This document shows positions 55,986 to 64,000 of a DNA stretch of 64,000 nt, in pieces. The position numbers and the translations under genes are program-made. This stretch comes from Opitutaceae bacterium. GTDB taxonomy: Bacteria > Verrucomicrobiota > Verrucomicrobiia > Opitutales > Opitutaceae. The DNA lies in NCBI GenBank assembly GCA_005792355.1, contig SXSC01000059.1:1-64000 (forward strand). The letters are read 5' to 3'. Numbering within the stretch: the stretch's first letter is position 1; the number at the start of each line of letters is the position of its first letter. Below the pieces are notes generated by a model that worked only from the letters and a program-made list of their open reading frames with translations, ran no database searches and was not told the DNA's origin.

Positions 55986-57182
55986 ATGGCCATCGCATCC
56001 GCGCTCACCGGCATTCGCGTCGTCGATTTCAGTCACGTCTACCAAGGCCCGGTCGGCACCCAGCTTCTGGCGGACTACGGTGCCGACGTGATCAAGGTCG
56101 AGCGCCCCGACGCGGGCGACTGGAGCCGCCGCTGGGGACCCTTCGTGCACGGCGTGAGCCTGCCGTACGCCGGGCTGAATCGCAACAAGCGCAGTTTCGC
56201 GGTCAACGTGAAGAGCCCGCGCGGCCAGGAGGCGATTCGCGCGCTGCTCGCCACGGCCGACGTCGTGGTGCACAACTTTCGTTCCGGCGTAATGGAAAAG
56301 CTGGGACTGGGCTACGCCGCGCTGGCCGCCCGGCACCCGCGGCTGATTTACGCGTCGTCCGGCGGCTGGGGCGACCACGGGCCGTCGGCGGACCGGGCGC
56401 GCGGCGGACACGATCTGATGGCGCGCGCCGAGGCCGGTTGGTTCACCCAGCCCGACCCGGCGAAACCGCCGTTCCCCGCGGGCATTTCGGCGGACTACCC
56501 GGCCGGGCTGATGCTGATGCAGGGCATTCTGATGGCGTTGCTCGCCCGCCATCGCACCGGGCAGGGCCAGTGCGTGACGACCGACCTCCTGAGTGTCGCG
56601 TTTCACGCCCACTCGTGGGAAGGGCCCGCCGCGATGAACGCGGGGCGCGTGACGGAAGTTTCCGGAGTCAGCGCGAACGAGTCGATCGTCGACAAGTCTT
56701 TCGCGACGCAGGACGGCTACCTCGAGATTTCGCCCGTGTTTTCCGACAATGCCGTGCGCGACATCTCGGTGGCGATCGGCCTCGGCGATCTGTCGCTGCA
56801 ACCGCGCTTCGCCACGCACGCCCGGCAGAAGGAAAACGGCCGCGAACTGAACGCGCTCCTGGCGGTGCGGTTTCGCGAAAAGACGACCGCGGCGTGGATG
56901 GCCGATTTGGAGCCCAAGGGCGTTTTCTGCGCGAAGGTGAACACCCTCGAGGAAGCGATCGACGACGCGCAGCTCAACGCCAACGGGATGGTGATCGAGC
57001 TGGAACACGGCCGGGCGGGGAAGATCCGGCTGCCCGGCACACCGGTGCGCCTGCACGGCACGCCGCCGGTGCCGCGCGCCTGCGCGCCCGAACTCGGGGA
57101 GCACACCATCGAGATCCTCCGCGAACTGGGCTACGACGACGCGGCGCTCGCCGAATTGAAACAGGAAGGCGCCATCGGTTAG
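55986..57182 (+). CDS. CaiB/BaiF family CoA transferase
   Basis: LTGIRVVDFSHVYQGPVGTQLLADYGADVIKVERPDAGDWSR; LNRNKRSFAVNVKSPRGQE. Confidence 0.95.
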   Translation: MAIASALTGIRVVDFSHVYQGPVGTQLLADYGADVIKVERPDAGDWSRRWGPFVHGVSLPYAGLNRNKRSFAVNVKSPRGQEAIRALLATADVVVHNFRSGVMEKLGLGYAALAARHPRLIYASSGGWGDHGPSADRARGGHDLMARAEAGWFTQPDPAKPPFPAGISADYPAGLMLMQGILMALLARHRTGQGQCVTTDLLSVAFHAHSWEGPAAMNAGRVTEVSGVSANESIVDKSFATQDGYLEISPVFSDNAVRDISVAIGLGDLSLQPRFATHARQKENGRELNALLAVRFREKTTAAWMADLEPKGVFCAKVNTLEEAIDDAQLNANGMVIELEHGRAGKIRLPGTPVRLHGTPPVPRACAPELGEHTIEILRELGYDDAALAELKQEGAIG

Positions 57183-57262
57183 CGCCGTGGCCGGCAATGA
57201 CGCGGCCGCACGCGGTCGTACTCTGTAACCGGTAACGCCTCGACCCCTTTGGACTCCCTCCT

Positions 57263-58753
57263 CTACCGCGGAATCCGGTTCAGCGTGTAGTAGGCATCCG
57301 GCTGCTCCAGCGCCGCGCCGGCCGCGGAACGCACGCCCCCGGCCCGCAGCTCGTGGACGTAGTGCGCGCGCAGGCCGCCGACCTGCAGCCGCACGCTTCG
57401 CCGATCGGGGCTGACGGTCGCGCCCGTGATCGGCAGCGGCCGCGTCTCGATTTCCGCGCTGCCATACGCGCTGGAATAGAGATAAGTGTAACTCTTCATC
57501 GAATACGACGAGGCGACCCCGGCGGTCGCGGGCTCCACCTCCGTGGTGAAGACCAGCTCGAAACCCTCGGGCTGCGCGCGCATTTCGCGGAGGGCAAAGG
57601 GCGTCACGCCGTTCCAGCGCACGCGCTGCAACCCGTAGGCTTGCGTGCCGAGCGACGACCAGCCGCGACTGGTCATCCCGACGAACAGACTGCCGTCGGG
57701 CTCGAACAGCAGCCGCACCACGCCGGAGGCAAAGCCGGAAAGAAACGGAAACGCCGCGCCCTGGTACTCGCCGTCGACCTTCTCCAGAAAAACGCGGCTG
57801 ACCTTGGCATCGGTGAATTCGCCGACGAAAAACTGTCCGTCGAAGGGCCCGAACTTTCCGTCCGCGGCGCACACGACGAGATCCGTCCCGCTGCGGCCCA
57901 TCTTGTTGTAAGGCAACCAGACCGCCGGCGGGACCATCTCCGGCAGCGCCCGGAGCGCCTCGGGATACGGCACCTTGTTTGGCACCGGGGCCGAAAGTTT
58001 CACCGGCGACTCCGGCCGCTCCTGCGAGGCGATGCCCTCGGGGTTGAGGTAAAACGCGCCGCGCCGCAGGTGATAGATCGGCGTGGCCGGAATCCACGTG
58101 CCTTGTTGGTCGACGCAAAACATGTCGCCGGCGCGGTTCGCGCCCAGGCCACAGGGCGACCGCATCCCGGCCGCCATCGGCACGAACGCACCATCGAGAC
58201 CGATGATGCCGCTCCAGCCCCGCCACGCCGCCTGGTTGTCCGAGCGTTCCCCCATGTCGAGATTGAGCGCCACCCAGAGGCGGCCCTGGCCGTCGCGTTT
58301 CGGGCCGTACGCATAACCGTGATACGCACCGGAGACGTTCCAGCCGCGGGCGGCTGTCAGATATTCGTCGGCGACGCCGTCGCCATTCGTGTCGCGCAGC
58401 CGCGTCACCTCGGTGCGTTGGGTCACGAGCAGGCTGTCGCCGTCGCGCAACACGCCGAGCGGCTCGTGCAGGCCGGAAGCGAAGAGGGTGTAGCGGACCT
58501 GGTCGGGCGGGCCGAGCACACCGTCGAGCAGCCAGACCTCGCCCTTGCGGATCGCGACGGCGAGTTTTCCATCGGGCATGAAGTCCATGCCGCCGACTTC
58601 GAGCGTGAGGCCGTCGCCGGGTTTCCAGTTCGCGTTGCGCGACGACGTGGGCGAACTCCCCGTGAGGATCGTCTGGATCGCATAGCCTTCGGTGGCCGCG
58701 AGGCGGAGGTCGGTGGCGAGCAACGCGACCGCGAGCGAAAGGATGCGTTTCAT
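57263..58753 (-). CDS. secreted PQQ-dependent sugar dehydrogenase-like beta-propeller protein
   Basis: TLEVGGMDFMPDGKLAVAIRKGEVWLLDG; GLHEPLGVLRDGDSLLVTQRTEVTRLRDTNGDGVAD. Confidence 0.85.
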   Translation of the reverse strand: MKRILSLAVALLATDLRLAATEGYAIQTILTGSSPTSSRNANWKPGDGLTLEVGGMDFMPDGKLAVAIRKGEVWLLDGVLGPPDQVRYTLFASGLHEPLGVLRDGDSLLVTQRTEVTRLRDTNGDGVADEYLTAARGWNVSGAYHGYAYGPKRDGQGRLWVALNLDMGERSDNQAAWRGWSGIIGLDGAFVPMAAGMRSPCGLGANRAGDMFCVDQQGTWIPATPIYHLRRGAFYLNPEGIASQERPESPVKLSAPVPNKVPYPEALRALPEMVPPAVWLPYNKMGRSGTDLVVCAADGKFGPFDGQFFVGEFTDAKVSRVFLEKVDGEYQGAAFPFLSGFASGVVRLLFEPDGSLFVGMTSRGWSSLGTQAYGLQRVRWNGVTPFALREMRAQPEGFELVFTTEVEPATAGVASSYSMKSYTYLYSSAYGSAEIETRPLPITGATVSPDRRSVRLQVGGLRAHYVHELRAGGVRSAAGAALEQPDAYYTLNRIPR

Positions 58754-60840
58754 GGCCACGTGTAGATGAACTCGAGTTTTCCGGGAGCGCTCGCGGCGGC
58801 CTCCCGCACGATGAGCCCGGCGGGGTGGGAGAGCGGGAGTGAACGCAGCGCCTCGAGATTCCAGGTGACGCTCCGCCGAAGGCTGCCGCTTTCGCCCGGC
58901 TCGAACCGCTCAGCCACCGGCACGCCGCCCACGGAAAAGAGAAACGTGGGCACGCCGGCGGCATCGAGGCGGTAGCCGTCGAACCGGCGCGAATCGGCCG
59001 GGCCGGTCGGCACCGGCCACTGCACGACAGATTCGCCCAACGGTTTCTCGAAGGGCGCGAACCGGCTGAACCACGTGCCGTAGGCGTCGAAGAAACGCCC
59101 CTTCCAGACGAGCGCCGGCCGGCAGTCGCGTCCGTCGTAGGCGAGGTGGATGCCCGCCGGGAAGCCGACGAGAATGGCGTGGGTGCCGACGTCCGCCATG
59201 AACGTGCGCTGCACGATCGGGCGCGAGCCGGGGATCAACTCGAACTCCCGCGCGGACGTCGCCGGAAATCCCTCGGGCAGCCCTTTGCCGTCCCGCGCGA
59301 AGGCGAGGATCGAGGCAATCTGCCGGTCGGTGTCGCCGCCGAGGATCTCGCGGTTGGCGGCTTTTCCCTCGGGCCAGAACGACGGCATCACCGTTCCGGG
59401 GCGATGCGCGGCCGGGTTGATCAGGTAGTCGCGCAGCCAAGCGGGTTGCAACCGCCGCGCGAGATTCGAGAGATCGAGCGCGTGAATGCCGAGCGAGGCG
59501 CGGTCCCCCCAGCGGTGACAGGTGATGCAGCTCACGCCCCCGAGCGTGCCGAGCAGTTTTCTTCCCGCCTCGATGTCGCCCGGTGGCAACGCGGTGGCCG
59601 CGCGCGCGTCGGTGGTCGCGAGCAGCGCCGGCAGATTCGCGACCGCGGCGCCATACAGCGGCATTTGCGTTTTCAGATACGCGCGTTCGCGGTGCTTGCC
59701 GAACAAAGCCTCCGCGAGCCACTCCGGCTGGAGTTTGCGGCCGATGCCGGTGAGCGGGGGCGGGAAGCGGCCGGTGTCGCCCAGATTGTGGTCGCCGAGG
59801 AAGTAGGGTCTGTGCGCGGCGTCCGGCCCGCCTTGGCCGTCGCGTTCGTGACACGCCACGCAGTTGAGCGCCGCGAGGGTGCCGTGGGCGGCTTGCGCGG
59901 GCGTCACGGGCGCGGCGCGGTCGGCAAGGTAGGCGCGCAGCGCGGTGCGTTGGGCCGGACTGAGCGTGTAGCGAGGCAGGCCGGGCGCGGGTGCTTCATC
60001 GACGCAGCCGCCCGTGGCGCGCCGGAGAGCGATAGGTTGCGCGGCAGGAACCGAAGGCAACGTGTGGCACGCCACGCAGCGCGCCGCCGTGACGATCTCG
60101 CGGCCGCGCACGGCGAGCGCGGCATCGGGCGCAAACGACGGCAACCGCGCCACCGCTTCACCATCGCTGCCGGCGATTCCGAGCAAGTAGGCGGCGATGT
60201 CGCGCGCATCCTGCTCCTCCATTTCGATCCGCGGCATGCGGCCGTCGGGGCGCGTGGCCACAGGATCGCGCACGAAGGAGGCGAGGGTGCTGACGTCGTA
60301 TTTTTCGGCGAGTGCGGGAAACGACGCGGCGCCGTAGCCGAACTCTCCAGCGGCGGGGCGGCCGTCCGGTGGCGTGTAGTCGGCCTGCGGCGCATGGCAG
60401 GCGACGCAGCCACGGGTGTGGTAGAGGGTCTTGCCGAGCTCCGCGTTGAGATGGGCGATTCGCGTCGGCCGTGACGGGTTCTTGGGCGCGAGGGTGCCGA
60501 GGAAGTGGACCACCGCCTCCGCGTCGGTTGCGGCGGTTGCCGCTGGGAGCTTCGGCATCGCGGTGCCGCTGCGGTGGCCCGCAGGATCCGCGACAAACGC
60601 TCGCAGCCATGCCGCGCTGCCGCGCGTCGTCACTCCGGTGAGATCCGGGCCGCGTCGCGCAGGGAGGCCGGTGTCGCCGCCGTGGCAATTGACGCAGCCG
60701 AGTTCGTTGTAGAGCAGGCGGCCGCCGGCGGCGTCGGGCGCGGCCGCGTGAAATCGCTCGAACCCCGCGACCCACGGCTCCGCGCGCCCGCCCAGAATAC
60801 TCAGGAGCGCCGCGAAGCCGAAGCGCAGGCCGCCTCTCAC
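58750..60840 (-). CDS. multiheme c-type cytochrome with DUF6797-like C-terminal domain
   Basis: Five CXXCH motifs (CVNCH, CVACH, CVACH, CVACH, CITCH); GTG start overlapping the upstream stop (GTGA). Confidence 0.85.
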   Translation of the reverse strand: MRGGLRFGFAALLSILGGRAEPWVAGFERFHAAAPDAAGGRLLYNELGCVNCHGGDTGLPARRGPDLTGVTTRGSAAWLRAFVADPAGHRSGTAMPKLPAATAATDAEAVVHFLGTLAPKNPSRPTRIAHLNAELGKTLYHTRGCVACHAPQADYTPPDGRPAAGEFGYGAASFPALAEKYDVSTLASFVRDPVATRPDGRMPRIEMEEQDARDIAAYLLGIAGSDGEAVARLPSFAPDAALAVRGREIVTAARCVACHTLPSVPAAQPIALRRATGGCVDEAPAPGLPRYTLSPAQRTALRAYLADRAAPVTPAQAAHGTLAALNCVACHERDGQGGPDAAHRPYFLGDHNLGDTGRFPPPLTGIGRKLQPEWLAEALFGKHRERAYLKTQMPLYGAAVANLPALLATTDARAATALPPGDIEAGRKLLGTLGGVSCITCHRWGDRASLGIHALDLSNLARRLQPAWLRDYLINPAAHRPGTVMPSFWPEGKAANREILGGDTDRQIASILAFARDGKGLPEGFPATSAREFELIPGSRPIVQRTFMADVGTHAILVGFPAGIHLAYDGRDCRPALVWKGRFFDAYGTWFSRFAPFEKPLGESVVQWPVPTGPADSRRFDGYRLDAAGVPTFLFSVGGVPVAERFEPGESGSLRRSVTWNLEALRSLPLSHPAGLIVREAAASAPGKLEFIYTWP

Positions 60841-61760
60841 CCGACGACCTCCCGCCGGCAGCGCTCGATATAGTCCCGCGACCGGTTGATCGCGGCCGTG
60901 ATCTCCGCCACCGTGGGCAGAATTGGAATTCCGCGCGGCGTCGGATGCATGAAGATCTCCACGAGCCCCGTGTAGCGGATATCGGCCAGCGCCTTGATGA
61001 CCGGACGATAATCGAGCCCGCCGCCGAAGCCCGGCAGTTGCTGCAGCTCGATTTCCTTCGCCACTTTGGCGAAGATGCCGGCCGAGTGCTCTTGAAAATA
61101 CATGAACGGAATCTGCCGCGCCCCGAGGTCGCGGATCAACGCCGGAAGCTGGTCCACCCACGCGTGCAGGTGATGCGGCGCCAGGGCGATGCCGAGGTGG
61201 GCCGAGCGGTTGAATTCCGCAAAGTAACGCAGCGAGTCCGGATGATGGAGCAATTGCTTGCCGTGATTTTCGACGGCGATCGTGACGCCATTTTCCTCCG
61301 CCGTGGCGACGTGCGGTTTCATCCGTTCGAGGAACTCCCTCACCGCTGTCCTCGCCGCCGCACCCGACGGTTCGCTCGGCCCCTTGCTCCCCGTGACGAT
61401 GATGCCGCCGCCAAATTTCTTCAGCCACTTCATCTCATCCCCGAGACCGGCCGGGCCAAGGGGATAACGCGTGCTCACGCCGAGCTTCACCCGATGTTTC
61501 CCCAGCAACGCGGCGAAGGCGGCGTCGCCCATTTCTGTGATTTGCTCGCGCTGGTTGCCATGCGGGCGGCACCACAGGTCGATCGCCTCGCTGCCTGTCT
61601 TCGCCACCTCCGGCAGGATGACCTCCAGCGGCATCTCGCCGTACAACGCCGAAGACAAAACATACCGGAGCCGAAACTCCGCCCGCTGCGCCGCGCGGAC
61701 GATCATCGGCGCCGCCGCCGCTACGACGAACGATTGGAGAAACTGGCGGCGGGGTATCAT
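60837..61760 (-). CDS. Tat-signal sugar phosphate isomerase/epimerase family protein
   Basis: MIPRRQFLQSFVVAAAAPMIVRA; GVTIAVENHGKQLLH; TIM barrel pattern. Confidence 0.87.
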   Translation of the reverse strand: MIPRRQFLQSFVVAAAAPMIVRAAQRAEFRLRYVLSSALYGEMPLEVILPEVAKTGSEAIDLWCRPHGNQREQITEMGDAAFAALLGKHRVKLGVSTRYPLGPAGLGDEMKWLKKFGGGIIVTGSKGPSEPSGAAARTAVREFLERMKPHVATAEENGVTIAVENHGKQLLHHPDSLRYFAEFNRSAHLGIALAPHHLHAWVDQLPALIRDLGARQIPFMYFQEHSAGIFAKVAKEIELQQLPGFGGGLDYRPVIKALADIRYTGLVEIFMHPTPRGIPILPTVAEITAAINRSRDYIERCRREVVG

Positions 61761-61898
61761 CGGGTGGGGCGGAGAGTCGGCTTCTTGGCCGGACGCCCAT
61801 TCAGACCCGATCAATCGGGTGGCTTCGAGCATTTTGATCCACCAACCGGGCAATCGATCGTCACTTCGGCTGGTGCGTCCTGCTCCGGGAACCCCAAT

Positions 61899-63011
61899 GG
61901 GGTCATGACGCGAATCGCGAACAACCGGGCACCTCGTTAGGGCGATAACCCCAATTTCGGGTATAGCGCGAGATTGCACAGCGCGCGACAGGCGACGTGG
62001 CTTCCGCGCAGAATATGGCGCGAAAACTGCGATTGGAATTCGCCGGAGCGTGTTACCACGTGATCAACCGCGGCAACTACCGGCGGGGCGTCTTCGCCGA
62101 CGCCGGGGCCGCGGATTGTTTTGAGCGCTGCCTCGGTGAGGCCTGTCTGCGATTTCGATGGCTGGTTCAGGCATATGTGGTCATGGTTAATCACTTTCAC
62201 CTCGCGCTGACCACGCCCGAGCCAAACCTGAGCGAGGGCATGAAATGGCTTCAAGGGACGTGGGCCACACGTGTGAACCGATTTCGGGACGAAATCGGCC
62301 GTCCTTTTCAGGGCCGATACAAGGCCTTGCATGTCGAGCCTGGGCACGTCCTGGCGCAAGTCGCGCACTACATCCACTTGAATCCCGTCGACGCCGGAAT
62401 CGTGCCGGCGGAACAATTGCCGGAATATCGCTGGAGTAGTTTGCGCCGGTTTGTCCGCGGTCCACGTCCTGGTTGGCTCGGGGGAGACACGGTTCTGGCT
62501 GACACTGGCGGGTTGCCAGATAGCCCGGCGGGTTGGCGTTCGTATCTCCAGTTCCTTGCCCTCATGGCTGATGCGGACAAGCAGTCGCGCGCCAAGAGAC
62601 TTGAGCAACTGTGCAGCGGTTGGGCCATTGGCTCCGACGATTTCATGCAGGGGCTGCGCGAGAAGCTGAAGTGTGAGTTGGACGGCGTCCACCGTTTCGA
62701 GCTACTCGGCTCCGACTCGGCCGCACTCAAGCAGGCCCGCGGCGTGCTCTGGGAGGAAACACTCCAGAAGATCGCCAGCGCGCTCGAAATCGACCTGGCT
62801 CGACTCCCCGCAGCAAAATCTGCCGAGACCAAGGTGCTAATCGCTGCCCTCATGAAGAAAGTCACCTCGGTTTCGAACCGATGGCTGGGCGAACGACTCG
62901 GCATGGGCGGACCCGCCAGCGTCAGCTCTCTGGTCACTCGATTTCAGCGGGAGGGTCACACCAACAGTCCGGAATTCCAATCTCTCCATTCGCGATTCGC
63001 GTCATGACCCC
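61899..63011 (+). mobile_element. RAYT unit bounded by a 23-bp perfect inverted repeat
   Basis: ggggtcatgacgcgaatcgcgaa at 61899-61921 and its exact reverse complement ttcgcgattcgcgtcatgacccc at 62989-63011. Confidence 0.85.
62015..63007 (+). CDS. REP-associated tyrosine transposase (RAYT, Y1_Tnp domain)
   Basis: ARKLRLEFAGACYHVINRGNYRRGVF; VQAYVVMVNHFHLALTTPEPNLS (HxH); HYIHLNPVDAGIV. Confidence 0.93.
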   Translation: MARKLRLEFAGACYHVINRGNYRRGVFADAGAADCFERCLGEACLRFRWLVQAYVVMVNHFHLALTTPEPNLSEGMKWLQGTWATRVNRFRDEIGRPFQGRYKALHVEPGHVLAQVAHYIHLNPVDAGIVPAEQLPEYRWSSLRRFVRGPRPGWLGGDTVLADTGGLPDSPAGWRSYLQFLALMADADKQSRAKRLEQLCSGWAIGSDDFMQGLREKLKCELDGVHRFELLGSDSAALKQARGVLWEETLQKIASALEIDLARLPAAKSAETKVLIAALMKKVTSVSNRWLGERLGMGGPASVSSLVTRFQREGHTNSPEFQSLHSRFAS

Positions 63012-63529
63012 GTGGTTTGACTCAACCCGCAGGTATTTGTCCGGATCGGTTTGCGGAACAATAAGTGGTTGATCAAGAGCTACTGGTCCCTCGAAGACCG
63101 CCGCACGGCGCTCCACACGCGATTGATCGCTCCCTGAGGAACGATCAAAATTGTCGCAGCGATGCACGATGCGGTCGGATAGCAGCACACCTATAGGGGT
63201 GAAATCTTCGCCCTTTCGGGCCGCCTTCGTCGGGGCTAACCTCGAGGTGGCCGCCCCCCGACAAGTCGGGGACGGAAATTTCTCTGGAAACAATATTTTC
63301 CGAGGAACCCCCTGCTGGCTTTCGATGACAGATCGATGGGCTCCATCTGGCCACAGTGTGCCAAGGCCACGAAGCTACACGGTTCTTTCCGCGAGGCACG
63401 CTCTCAAGAAACTGGATTTTCAGGGGGATCGGATGAGGGAGGGGTTTAGCTGGGTGGGTGGTCGCGAGCGCCCGCCCGCGGAACCGCTTTCTTCTTTGCG
63501 CACCCGCCGGATTCCACGATCCTCCGCCC

Positions 63530-64000
63530 ATGTCCGCCGACCCACGGGTCCTCGATGCCGCCGATCCCCTCGCGCCCTTCCGCGCGGAGTTTCACCTTCC
63601 GCCCGGACAGATCTATCTCGACGGCAATTCCCTCGGCCTGCTGTCGCGCCGCGCTGAAGCCTCGCTCATCCGCGCCCTCGATCAATGGCGCACCCATGGC
63701 ATCGGCGGCTGGACCGAAACCACCCCGACTTGGCTGACGCTCCCCGAGACGTGCGCCGAGAGACTCGCCCCGCTCCTCGGCGCCGCACCCGACCAGCTCT
63801 GCCTCACCGGCCAGACAACCGCGAATCTCCACCAACTCCTCGCGACGTTGTTCGAGCCCGCGCACGCTTCGCGTCGCGTCATCCTGGGCGACGCGCTGAA
63901 TTTCGCCTCCGACGCCTACGCCCTCACCTCGCACCTGCGCCTTCGCGGCCTCGATCCCGCGGCGCATCTGCGCCTCATCCCCTCGCGCGACGGCCGCGTC
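63530..64000 (+). CDS. kynU: kynureninase (N-terminal part, runs off window)
   Basis: MSADPRVLDAADPLAPFRAEFHLPPGQIYLDGNSLGLLSRRAEASL...WRTHGIGGWTE; kynureninase N-terminal signature. Confidence 0.9.
   Translation, partial: MSADPRVLDAADPLAPFRAEFHLPPGQIYLDGNSLGLLSRRAEASLIRALDQWRTHGIGGWTETTPTWLTLPETCAERLAPLLGAAPDQLCLTGQTTANLHQLLATLFEPAHASRRVILGDALNFASDAYALTSHLRLRGLDPAAHLRLIPSRDGRV

Noticed and set aside
55782-58964. 1060-aa minus-strand ORF
   Set aside because: High-GC shadow frame antisense to the CoA transferase and out of frame with the PQQ-like gene; Arg/Ala/Gly-rich with no domain signal.
60840-61428. N-terminal extension of the cytochrome ORF up to 61428
   Set aside because: The extension lies out of frame over the isomerase gene; GTG at 60840 overlapping the upstream stop is the plausible start.
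1-64000. CRISPR array, rRNA or tRNA genes
   Set aside because: No regularly spaced direct repeats, rRNA cores or convincing tRNA T-arm/CCA patterns seen by eye; tRNAscan-SE and Infernal would be decisive.

Overview
High-GC (~65-70%) bacterial chromosomal window. Family content (TIGR01782-type TonB receptors without SusD, FG-GAP proteins, DUF5069, DUF6797-type cytochromes, Tat-tagged sugar isomerases) suggests an Opitutaceae-like Verrucomicrobiota; this is inference. I support about 33 intact CDSs plus a set of gene remnants and repeats. Main items: (1) a candidate 25-kb regulon (15.0-40.1 kb) encoding a Tat-exported enolase-superfamily enzyme, PhoD-like phosphatase, DHDPS/KDG-aldolase-like enzyme, two beta-propeller proteins, two paralogous 14-motif FG-GAP proteins, a parallel beta-helix protein, two TonB receptors, an UshA-like nucleotidase, an Asp/Glu racemase and an Nramp-like transporter lacking the DPGN and MPH motifs. 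It is linked by a palindromic operator found next to its FadR/GntR regulator and again, degenerate, in the divergent promoter 18.6 kb away. (2) A 1243-aa protein fusing TIR, class III nucleotidyl cyclase, Ser/Thr kinase, TolB/FlgO-like and TPR domains. (3) A RAYT-type transposase gene flanked by a perfect 23-bp inverted repeat. (4) Two TRAP transporter operons, each with a palindromic repeat element between the binding-protein and permease genes. (5) Decayed genes: ISAzo13-like and IS4-like transposases, cysteine desulfurase with an internal deletion, a frameshifted DUF5615 toxin beside DUF433, a truncated XylR-like regulator, a HicA-like toxin, and a glycoside hydrolase tail. The right edge is an N-terminal kynureninase fragment. 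No CRISPR array, rRNA or tRNA could be recognised by eye.
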